Assembly: GCA_016780435.1 (NCBI GenBank)
Contig: JADHLU010000044.1
Coordinates: 1-7,008, forward strand
DNA from: Flavobacteriaceae bacterium
GTDB lineage: Bacteria; Bacteroidota; Bacteroidia; Flavobacteriales; Flavobacteriaceae
Length of the DNA: 7,008 nucleotides
Direction: 5' to 3'
The notes under the pieces were generated by a model. That model ran no database searches, was not told the origin of the DNA, and saw only the letters and a list, made by a program, of their open reading frames with translations. This document shows positions 1 to 5,678 of this stretch, piece after piece; position 1 is the stretch's first letter, and each line of letters begins with the position of its first letter. Made by a program: the position numbers and the translations under genes.

Positions 1-192
1 TTCAAAGACCACCTTTGAAGCAGTGTGGGCAGCCGAAAGTGTAAATGAAATTGAGGCGTTCGCGGGCAACTGAGCTGCGTGCTTACCCCAGTACTTAACT
101 AGGGCTATGTTACTCGGAGCCGTATGCGTTACCTCAAACCGCTCTAGGGTTGGAGACTGAGCCGCTGAGATGAATTCTTCGTTCTGATCCAT
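1..192 (-). CDS. mvaD: Diphosphomevalonate decarboxylase, N-terminal 64 codons (cut by window edge)
   Basis: This enzyme carries out the ATP-dependent decarboxylation of mevalonate 5-diphosphate to isopentenyl diphosphate, the last step of the cytosolic mevalonate pathway. Only the first 64 codons are visible and the frame is open to the left edge. The start is ATG at 192-190; the same frame has no earlier ATG before a stop (TGA) at 240-238. Residues 25-37 read APSNIALVKYWGK, followed by LPANASISFTL at 42-52. This is the conserved N-terminal block of diphosphomevalonate decarboxylases in the GHMP kinase superfamily, including the Lys-Tyr-Trp pair near the substrate site (K33, Y34). The roughly 20 residues before it are a family-typical leader. 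No Shine-Dalgarno sequence is present. The gene is divergent from glpK and is probably unrelated to it in function. A mevalonate pathway fits Flavobacteriia, whereas many other bacteria use the MEP route. The catalytic Asp and ATP loop lie outside the window. Confidence 0.9.
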   Translation of the reverse strand, partial: MDQNEEFISAAQSPTLERFEVTHTAPSNIALVKYWGKHAAQLPANASISFTLSAAHTASKVVFE

Positions 193-200
193 GATGCGTT

Positions 201-208
201 CAAAGATA
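201..208 (-). promoter_or_regulatory. Candidate -7 promoter element for mvaD
   Basis: On the minus strand this reads TATCTTTG, an exact match to the Bacteroidota -7 consensus TAnnTTTG. It ends 9 bases before the mvaD ATG, so the transcript would have only a few leader bases. I see no clear TTG -33 element at the expected distance, which lowers confidence. The element also lies in one arm of an inverted repeat. Confidence 0.45.
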
Positions 209-268
209 CATAGAGTGCCGGCATTCGCTGGGCTATTTCATAGTCGTAAGCCGAAATAATGTATCTTT
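202..268. repeat. Perfect 10-bp inverted repeat in the mvaD/glpK divergent region
   Basis: AAAGATACAT at 202-211 is the exact reverse complement of ATGTATCTTT at 259-268, with 47 bases between the arms. Each arm coincides with the -7-like element of the gene that reads outwards from it, so the arms may simply be two similar promoters back to back. A binding site for a shared regulator is an alternative. Only the symmetry is seen directly; the function is inferred. Confidence 0.6.
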
Positions 269-269
269 T
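262..269 (+). promoter_or_regulatory. Candidate -7 promoter element for glpKF
   Basis: TATCTTTT differs from the Bacteroidota -7 consensus TAnnTTTG only in the last base. It lies 9 to 18 bases before the cluster of ATG codons at 279, 282 and 288, so the messenger would have a very short leader. No convincing -33 TTG is visible. It is the mirror image of the mvaD element. Confidence 0.35.
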
Positions 270-287
270 TTGTGTAAAATGATGAAG

Positions 288-1772
288 ATGAAACGGTATA
301 TATTAGCCCTGGATCAAGGCACTACGAGTTCTCGAGCGTTGCTAGTCGCTCAAGATGCGTCTGTCAGGGCCATAGCACAGACAGAATTCAAGCAAATATT
401 TCCTAAAAACGGATGGGTCGAACACGACGCCAATGAGATATGGAGCTCACAACTCAAGGTCGCCAAAGAGGTGATAGAGCAGCTGAGCCGCGAAGATGCC
501 GAGATAGACGCCATAGGAATCACCAACCAAAGAGAAACGGTGGTGGTATGGGATGCCGATACAGCTGAGCCCATTCATAATGCCATTGTATGGCAAGACA
601 AACGCACAACAGAGCGCTGTGAGGCTTTAAAGGCCGAAGGCAAGACCGACCTTATACGCTCCAAGACCGGTTTGGTTATAGACGCCTACTTCTCTGCCAC
701 CAAAATCGAATGGATTCTAGACCATGTAGATGGCGCGCGCGAAAAAGCGGAGGCCGGAAAATTAAAGGCCGGAACCATAGACAGCTGGCTCATCTACAAG
801 CTTACCAACGGAAAAACTCACGTCACCGATGTCAGCAATGCATCGCGCACCCTTATTTTCAACATCAACACCCTAGAGTGGGATCACGAACTGTTAGCGC
901 TTTTCAGAATTCCGGCCTCCATGCTGCCTAAAGTGGCCTCTTCAAGCGAGGTGTACGGACATACGGCCGAATCAATTTTCGGAAAAGCCATTCCGATAGC
1001 AGGTATTGCCGGTGACCAACAATCAGCCTTATTCGGTCAGCATTGCACCGAGGTAGGAATGGTCAAAAACACCTACGGAACCGGATGTTTCATGCTCATG
1101 AATATTGGCAAAAACCCCGTGCTATCGCAAGCAAACCTGCTTACCACTATCGCCTGGAAGATTGGAGACCAAGTGACCTATGCCCTCGAGGGTAGTGTGT
1201 TTATGGCCGGAGCGGTGGTGCAATGGCTGAGAGACAGCCTGGGATTTATAGAGGCCTCTTCTGAAGTTGAAGCCCTTGCGGCCAGCGTTCCGAACAGCGA
1301 AGGGGTTTACTTTGTACCTGCCTTTGTCGGCCTAGGGGCCCCGTACTGGGACCCTTACGCTAGAGGGCAAATCACCGGCCTGACAAGAGGCACCACCAAA
1401 GCACACATTGCACGTGCGGCCCTAGATGCCATCGCCTTTCAAACCATGGATATTCTAACCGCGATGCAACAAGACACCGGCAACCCCATCAAGGCCCTAA
1501 AGGTAGACGGCGGAGCCTCCAACAACAACCTGCTCATGCAATTTCAGGCAGACATACTTCAAACCCCTGTAATCAGGCCTAGCGAGGTAGAATCTACGGC
1601 CCTTGGCGCCGCCTACTTAGCCGGACTAGCCAGCGGATTTTTTCACTCAATAGAACAGATTAAAGAGTTACAAACAGAATCCCGTATTTTTAGTCCAAAT
1701 ACCCTAAACGCAGACCTTGAAGAAACCAAAAAAGGCTGGCACAAGGCTGTTCAACACGCCTTAACCCGCTAA
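288..1772 (+). CDS. glpK: Glycerol kinase
   Basis: This cytoplasmic FGGY-family kinase phosphorylates glycerol with ATP to sn-glycerol-3-phosphate, trapping glycerol that enters through GlpF. From the chosen start it has 494 codons, close to the 502 residues of the E. coli enzyme, and it aligns over its full length. The phosphate-binding motif [11 protein letters not shown] is at the N-terminus. Numbering from the TTG at 270, the glycerol-binding residues R88, E89, W108, Y140, catalytic D249 (GIAGDQQ) and F274 are all present. The ATP-side motifs [25 protein letters not shown] and [14 protein letters not shown] follow. The E. coli fructose-1,6-bisphosphate-site Arg236 is replaced by Ala (A240), and the phospho-His loop of Firmicutes kinases is missing. 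Start codon: the frame opens at TTG 270, with ATGs at 279, 282 and 288. I chose 288 ([11 protein letters not shown]) because it best matches the family N-terminus; 279 and 282 are possible. glpF follows after 4 bases, so the two are surely co-transcribed. Confidence 0.97.
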   Translation: MKRYILALDQGTTSSRALLVAQDASVRAIAQTEFKQIFPKNGWVEHDANEIWSSQLKVAKEVIEQLSREDAEIDAIGITNQRETVVVWDADTAEPIHNAIVWQDKRTTERCEALKAEGKTDLIRSKTGLVIDAYFSATKIEWILDHVDGAREKAEAGKLKAGTIDSWLIYKLTNGKTHVTDVSNASRTLIFNINTLEWDHELLALFRIPASMLPKVASSSEVYGHTAESIFGKAIPIAGIAGDQQSALFGQHCTEVGMVKNTYGTGCFMLMNIGKNPVLSQANLLTTIAWKIGDQVTYALEGSVFMAGAVVQWLRDSLGFIEASSEVEALAASVPNSEGVYFVPAFVGLGAPYWDPYARGQITGLTRGTTKAHIARAALDAIAFQTMDILTAMQQDTGNPIKALKVDGGASNNNLLMQFQADILQTPVIRPSEVESTALGAAYLAGLASGFFHSIEQIKELQTESRIFSPNTLNADLEETKKGWHKAVQHALTR

Positions 1773-1776
1773 TACC

Positions 1777-2514
1777 ATGAACACACTCACTGCAGAATTT
1801 TTTGGCACCTTTTTAATGATGCTGCTCGGCCTAGGCGTTAACGCCAATGTTTCACTTAAAAACACCAAAGGATCATTCAGTAGCGCTAGCGCCTGGGTAC
1901 TCACATGCGCCGGCTGGGCCTTCGCGGTCTATATTGGGGTGGTAGTGGCTGGACCCATAAGCGGAGCTCACCTGAATCCGGCAGTCAGCCTAGCGCTTTT
2001 GATTAATGGAAGCCTAAGCCTATCTGACTTCTTTGCCTATGTTGGGGTACAGTTTTTGGCGGCCATTTTGGCCTCTTTTGCGGTATGGTTTATGTACCAA
2101 GATCACTTCAATGCGACCGAGAGTCTAGAAACACGCCGAGGTGTGTTCTGCACGGCACCTGAATACGCCAACGTGCCCCGAAACTTTTTCAGCGAATTCA
2201 TCGGAGCTTTTGTGCTGCTCTTTGCGATTCTTCACTTCACAGATCCAGAGTTGATGGCCTCGGGAGAAAAAATTGGAATGGGCTCTATTGGTGCTCTTCC
2301 GGTGGCTATTGTGGTCTGGGGCATAGGAATTTCCCTTGGAGGAACGACCGGGTACGCCATTAATCCGGCACGTGATATGGGACCTCGCATCGCACATCTA
2401 TTACTTCCGGTTAAAGAAAAAGCAGACTCGAATTGGTCGTACGGGTGGATTCCTGTCGTTGGGCCCTTGTGCGGAGGCGCATTTGCAGCCCTGCTGTTTA
2501 GCCTATTGAGCTAG
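1777..2514 (+). CDS. glpF: Glycerol uptake facilitator (aquaglyceroporin, MIP family)
   Basis: This inner-membrane channel lets glycerol and other small polyols diffuse in for phosphorylation by GlpK. It has 245 residues, normal for bacterial GlpF, with six hydrophobic segments and two half-helices. Both NPA boxes are intact: HLNPAV at residues 65-70 and INPARDMGP at 195-203. Asp200 directly after NPAR marks glycerol-conducting rather than water-only channels. Aligned to E. coli GlpF, the selectivity filter is W47, Y193 and R199, corresponding to W48, F200 and R206. As I recall, Tyr at the second position is also found in Gram-positive GlpF proteins. The ATG lies 4 bases after the glpK stop with no Shine-Dalgarno sequence, which suggests translation coupled to glpK. 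The stop TAG at 2512-2514 lies inside the 3' end of the opposing glpQ-like gene, with a 12-bp overlap. The order glpK then glpF is the reverse of E. coli glpFK. Confidence 0.95.
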   Translation: MNTLTAEFFGTFLMMLLGLGVNANVSLKNTKGSFSSASAWVLTCAGWAFAVYIGVVVAGPISGAHLNPAVSLALLINGSLSLSDFFAYVGVQFLAAILASFAVWFMYQDHFNATESLETRRGVFCTAPEYANVPRNFFSEFIGAFVLLFAILHFTDPELMASGEKIGMGSIGALPVAIVVWGIGISLGGTTGYAINPARDMGPRIAHLLLPVKEKADSNWSYGWIPVVGPLCGGAFAALLFSLLS

Positions 2515-3267
2515 TGCACGGTCTGGGTAGTTACAGAAGATTCCGTCTACCTTATAGCTGCGCATAAGCGCAATGTCTTCGGCTTCGTTTACCGTATAGG
2601 TAAAGACCTTGAATCCGGCCTCATGAATGGCAGCTACATTTTCAGCCGTAACCCTTTTATACCATGGATTGATCGCCACAGCCTTAAGCGCTTTGGCCGT
2701 TTTTATGGCATCAAGCGGGTCGTCACCCGTGAGCACAGCAATGTCAAAATCGGGCCCTAACTCACGCACGCGGTACAGCTCTGGCCACCTGAAACTTGAA
2801 AAAACGAAGTCTTGTTCAGTGTACCCTTTCTCGGAAATATACTGCCTAACTATGCGAACTGAATCGCCAGCCGTATTCGCTCCCTTGAGCTCGATATTCA
2901 AAGCCGTTCGTTTATCTAGCGCATCGAGCACCTCTTCGAGCGTGGGTATTTGATGATTGCCTTCAAGGGTTAGCGCCTTGACCTGCTCTAAAGTGAGCTC
3001 TTCTATGGGGCCGGATCCGTCTGTGAGTTTATCAACCAAGTCGTCGTGAAAAACCACGAGCTCTCCAGAGGCGATTTTAAACACATCAATCTCAATCATA
3101 GGAACGCCCAGCTCAACAGCTTTTTCTATCGAGGCCAAGGTGTTTTCTGTTTCATAACCCATTGCTCCCCTGTGACCAATAACAAACAATTCTTGGGGCT
3201 TAGGCGTTTGGGTGCAAGCGCTCATAATCAATGCAGTTAAAAGGGTGAGCAGGCGTTTAATATTCAT
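2503..3267 (-). CDS. glpQ: Glycerophosphodiester phosphodiesterase, predicted lipoprotein
   Basis: This enzyme hydrolyses glycerophosphodiesters (deacylated phospholipids such as glycerophosphocholine or glycerophosphoinositol) to sn-glycerol-3-phosphate plus an alcohol. It has 254 residues forming one GDPD TIM-barrel domain after a lipoprotein signal: K4, R5, a hydrophobic stretch, then MSAC with lipidated Cys18. It is therefore expected to be membrane-anchored in the periplasm or outer envelope. Visible active-site elements are HRGAMG (H32, R33), E39 and E41 with NT, EIDV (E59, D61), FHDD (H74) and NIELKG (E126). The C-terminal block DGIFCNYPDR has Asn where many homologues have Asp (DGI-TD-P). 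It is shorter than E. coli GlpQ and closer in size to UgpQ, so the gene symbol reflects location and reaction rather than proven orthology. It lies 29 bases downstream of the symporter gene on the same strand, so the two probably form one operon. Its 3' end overlaps glpF by 12 bp. Confidence 0.9.
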   Translation of the reverse strand: MNIKRLLTLLTALIMSACTQTPKPQELFVIGHRGAMGYETENTLASIEKAVELGVPMIEIDVFKIASGELVVFHDDLVDKLTDGSGPIEELTLEQVKALTLEGNHQIPTLEEVLDALDKRTALNIELKGANTAGDSVRIVRQYISEKGYTEQDFVFSSFRWPELYRVRELGPDFDIAVLTGDDPLDAIKTAKALKAVAINPWYKRVTAENVAAIHEAGFKVFTYTVNEAEDIALMRSYKVDGIFCNYPDRALAQ

Positions 3268-3296
3268 GACGTCTGTGTTCGATTATACATTACGAA

Positions 3297-4973
3297 TTAC
3301 CTGAAATACCACCATAAAAACAGCACGACAGCGATAATCATAATAGAAAGATACCGCTCTATCGCAGGGCTCTTCGTTTGGTTCGCTTCGGTTTTAATGT
3401 ATTGATACACTAAAGCTTCTTCTACGGGAGGGGCTGATTTGGCATTGACCAAACTCACCACAACCATGACCGAAACGCTTACCACAAATAGAAAGATCGC
3501 GTAATGTAAGAAGTTCATGGTGACCAGCGTATTGATCATCCCATTAGGATTGAGCACTAGGCCCGACTCTTGAGTGAGGTACTCGAGCACCAATCGTGCC
3601 ATTCCGAGTATGAATCCGGTCCAAAGCGCGGCAAGGGCTCCTTTGGCATTTATTTTTTTATAGAATATACCCAGCAAAAAGGCCGCTGCGATCGGAGGCG
3701 ACACATAAGCCTGAACGCTTTGTAGGTAGCGGTAGATACCTCCGCCCTCGGTGAGTTGACGCATAAACGGAATCCAGGCCAAGCCGACGATGACCAGCAC
3801 TACCGTGGCTAAGCGACCTACCAAGACCAGCTGCTTTTCTGAGGCCTCAGGGCGCCAGCGTTTGTAAAAGTCGAACGTAAATAGTGTTGAGGTACTATTG
3901 AAAACAGAAGAAAGCGAGCTCATTAGAGCAGCTAAGAATCCAGCAACCACTAATCCGCGGACGCCCACTGGAAGCACGCGTAGAATAAGGGCAGGCAGGG
4001 CAGCATCGGTAGTGGTGCGCACCTCTCCGGTGATCGGATTGGTCACCGTAAACAAATCAGGATAGGTGGTGACCGAGAGCGCATAAGCAATGATCCCTGG
4101 AAAAATAAAGATGAACAGCGGAAGCAGCTTCAAGAACGATCCGAAGATGGTTCCCTTGCGAGCCGTTGAAATATCTTTTGCCGATAGCACCCGCTGAACG
4201 ATGAACTGATCGGTACACCAGTACCAAATTCCGAGAATAGGAGCTCCGAGTAACACGCCCGTCCAGGGGTATTCTTTGTTGCGCCACAGGCTCATAAAGG
4301 TGTCTGGATCTGGCGCATTCTCTTGAATGGCCAGGGTCACGTTTGACCATCCGCCAATCGCCTGTAAGCCAAAGTAGGTGGCCAAGACTCCGCCCAGTAT
4401 GAAGATAACCGCTTGGGCCATATCGGTATAAATCACCGCCTTCAGCCCCCCGAGCACCGTGTACAGGCCGGTTGCCAACACGGTTATGAGCGCCCCTGTC
4501 CAGAATGGAATGCCCAATAAAACTTCGAAGACCAGGGCTCCGGCGAAAATGGTAAATGAGATTTTGGTGAGTACATAAGATATGATCGAGACCACCGACA
4601 GGTATACGCGGGCGCCCGTGCTGTAGCGTCGCTCTAGAAATTCAGGCATGGTAAACACGCCGCTTTTTAAGTAGAACGGAACAAAAACCCACCCCAGAAG
4701 CAGTAAGATTAATGAGGCCAATATTTCAAACTGGGCCTCCGGAAAGGCGCCTCTGGCACCAGAACCCGAAAGACCGATCAGGTGTTCAGATCCGATATTA
4801 CTAGCAAATAATGAGGCGCCGATGGCGAACCAACCCAGGTCGCGTCCGCCTAAGAAATACCCTTGAGCGCTATTCGAAGAGCGCTCTTTCTTGGTCACAT
4901 AGGCCGCAATCGAGAAGATGAGAATAAAGTATCCGGCAATCACCGCAAAATCAATAGCACCGATAGTCTCCAT
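3297..4973 (-). CDS. SGLT-type sodium/solute symporter (SSS family, probably sugar or inositol)
   Basis: This inner-membrane symporter imports a solute using the sodium gradient. It has 558 residues and about 14 hydrophobic segments, with the extra C-terminal helix typical of the SGLT branch (residues 541-557). Family blocks are clear: FASNIGSEHLIGLSGSGARG at 56-75, GGLKAVIYTDMAQ at 175-187, YWCTDQFIVQR at 251-261, SFLKLLPLF at 279-287 and SSLSSVFNSTSTLFTFD at 352-368. Sodium-site candidates are A57, I60, S352 and S353. Residues matching sugar contacts in human SGLT1 and vSGLT include H64, K282 and Q418 or Q421. Several blocks resemble animal SGLT/SMIT proteins more closely than vSGLT does, for example YWCTDQ, where vSGLT has YWGFNQ. 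Glucose, galactose, myo-inositol or a related polyol is the likely substrate, but it cannot be fixed from sequence. The gene is first in a two-gene operon with the glpQ-like gene. It starts at ATG 4973-4971, has no Shine-Dalgarno sequence, and is divergent from the secreted-protein gene. Confidence 0.92.
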   Translation of the reverse strand: METIGAIDFAVIAGYFILIFSIAAYVTKKERSSNSAQGYFLGGRDLGWFAIGASLFASNIGSEHLIGLSGSGARGAFPEAQFEILASLILLLLGWVFVPFYLKSGVFTMPEFLERRYSTGARVYLSVVSIISYVLTKISFTIFAGALVFEVLLGIPFWTGALITVLATGLYTVLGGLKAVIYTDMAQAVIFILGGVLATYFGLQAIGGWSNVTLAIQENAPDPDTFMSLWRNKEYPWTGVLLGAPILGIWYWCTDQFIVQRVLSAKDISTARKGTIFGSFLKLLPLFIFIFPGIIAYALSVTTYPDLFTVTNPITGEVRTTTDAALPALILRVLPVGVRGLVVAGFLAALMSSLSSVFNSTSTLFTFDFYKRWRPEASEKQLVLVGRLATVVLVIVGLAWIPFMRQLTEGGGIYRYLQSVQAYVSPPIAAAFLLGIFYKKINAKGALAALWTGFILGMARLVLEYLTQESGLVLNPNGMINTLVTMNFLHYAIFLFVVSVSVMVVVSLVNAKSAPPVEEALVYQYIKTEANQTKSPAIERYLSIMIIAVVLFLWWYFR

Positions 4974-4993
4974 AAAGTCTTAGTTAGGATTCA

Positions 4994-5001
4994 TAACTTT
5001 G
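4994..5001 (+). promoter_or_regulatory. Candidate -7 promoter element for the secreted-protein gene
   Basis: TAACTTTG matches the Bacteroidota -7 consensus TAnnTTTG exactly. It ends 26 bases before the GTG start at 5028, implying a leader of about 20 bases. A second partial match, TACTTTG, lies at 5019-5025 but is too close to the start and one base short. No clear -33 TTG is visible. The divergent symporter gene must use the same 54-bp gap; I could not identify a good -7 element for it. Confidence 0.5.
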
Positions 5002-5027
5002 CAATTTAGATCTTTTTCTACTTTGTC

Positions 5028-5678
5028 GTGGGCAACTTAAAACTCATTTTATTCTTCGCTACCCTCACTATCTCAGTGAGTTGGGCCAGCGCGCAAGGAG
5101 ATCTGCCTACAACACGACCCATAATAAAGGGGGCTGAACCCAATAAAGGCATACAAAAAGCGGCTTCTGGAACCCTACTTAAGATGCCTTCTATGCTCAG
5201 CGACGGGCTGATCAAAGACCCTAAAGGGCCCGACATGCTTCAAGAAAATAAGCTGAAATCTGCCGGATTTGACCTGGTAATCGACCCAAAAGTCGCCCAA
5301 ACCGAGAACGCCAACGCCAACCGAGTGACGGGTGATGTCTACCTAGGAGACGTGAGCACTCGAGGAGAATTCGTTGGAATCGCCATGCGCGATCACGGAG
5401 AAATAGACGGAGACCGCATACTCATCGTGGTCAACGATCAAATCGTAGAATACAACGCCCTACTCAGTAGACGCTTCAAGAAAATCGATGTGCCCCTTAA
5501 AGAGGGTTTCAATACCATCGAGTTCAAAGCGCTCAATCAGGGCTATGTTGGGCTCAATACGGCCCAAGTGATCGCCGTTGACGAGAACGGCGAAGTGATT
5601 CACAACAACAACTGGATGCTCTCTACTGGGGCCACCGCCAAGATCGTCATTGTCAAAAAGCCAAAGCTCAACAATTAG
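5028..5678 (+). CDS. Secreted protein of unknown function with a GEIDGD beta-domain motif
   Basis: The product has 216 residues. The N-terminus is a classical signal peptide: K5, a hydrophobic core, then ASA before Gln23, so signal peptidase I should cut after residue 22 and release the protein into the periplasm or outside. The start is GTG at 5028; no upstream ATG is available and the signal peptide begins directly there. Residues 23-100 are polar and rich in Pro, Lys and Asn, probably a flexible linker. Residues 100-210 look like one beta-sandwich domain. The key stretch is RDHGEIDGDRILIVVND (121-137), then L-EGFNTIEFKALNQG-VGLNTA (157-179). The pattern D-x-G-x-I-D-G-D with an alternating hydrophobic strand and a later N-x-G-x(3)-NTA resembles a domain I recall from secreted Bacteroidota proteins, sometimes attached to OmpA-type proteins. 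The Asp-rich loop could bind calcium (inference). No enzyme motif is seen. Its stop overlaps the opposing acylase gene by 4 bp. Confidence 0.82.
   Translation: MGNLKLILFFATLTISVSWASAQGDLPTTRPIIKGAEPNKGIQKAASGTLLKMPSMLSDGLIKDPKGPDMLQENKLKSAGFDLVIDPKVAQTENANANRVTGDVYLGDVSTRGEFVGIAMRDHGEIDGDRILIVVNDQIVEYNALLSRRFKKIDVPLKEGFNTIEFKALNQGYVGLNTAQVIAVDENGEVIHNNNWMLSTGATAKIVIVKKPKLNN

Noticed and set aside
234..258. Small hairpin TATTTC/GAAATA with a 13-base loop in the mvaD/glpK gap
   Set aside because: Six A/T-rich pairs with a long loop are expected by chance, and there is no T-run to make a terminator.
270..287. TTG at 270 as the glpK start, adding six residues
   Set aside because: It abuts the candidate -7 element, and three ATGs follow within 20 bases; the family N-terminus fits the ATG at 288.
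350..574. Open frame on the minus strand inside glpK (also 710-931 plus)
   Set aside because: These lie wholly within a conserved kinase gene and have no recognisable domain; they are shadows.
2125..2397. Minus-strand open frame inside glpF
   Set aside because: It is antisense to conserved channel sequence including the second NPA box, with no family resemblance.
2627..3240. Two plus-strand open frames inside the glpQ-like gene
   Set aside because: The opposing frame carries a complete GDPD active site; these are shadows.
3282..3287. TATAAT on the minus strand in the gap before the glpQ-like gene
   Set aside because: It fits the E. coli -10 rather than the Bacteroidota -7 consensus, and the 29-base gap has no matching upstream element. 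A chance match is likely.
4057..4350. Minus-strand open frame inside the symporter gene in another frame
   Set aside because: The symporter frame is continuous and conserved here, so there is no frameshift.
5018..5236. Minus-strand open frame antisense to the secreted-protein signal peptide
   Set aside because: The plus-strand frame has a signal peptide, a good promoter element and a conserved domain; the antisense frame has none.
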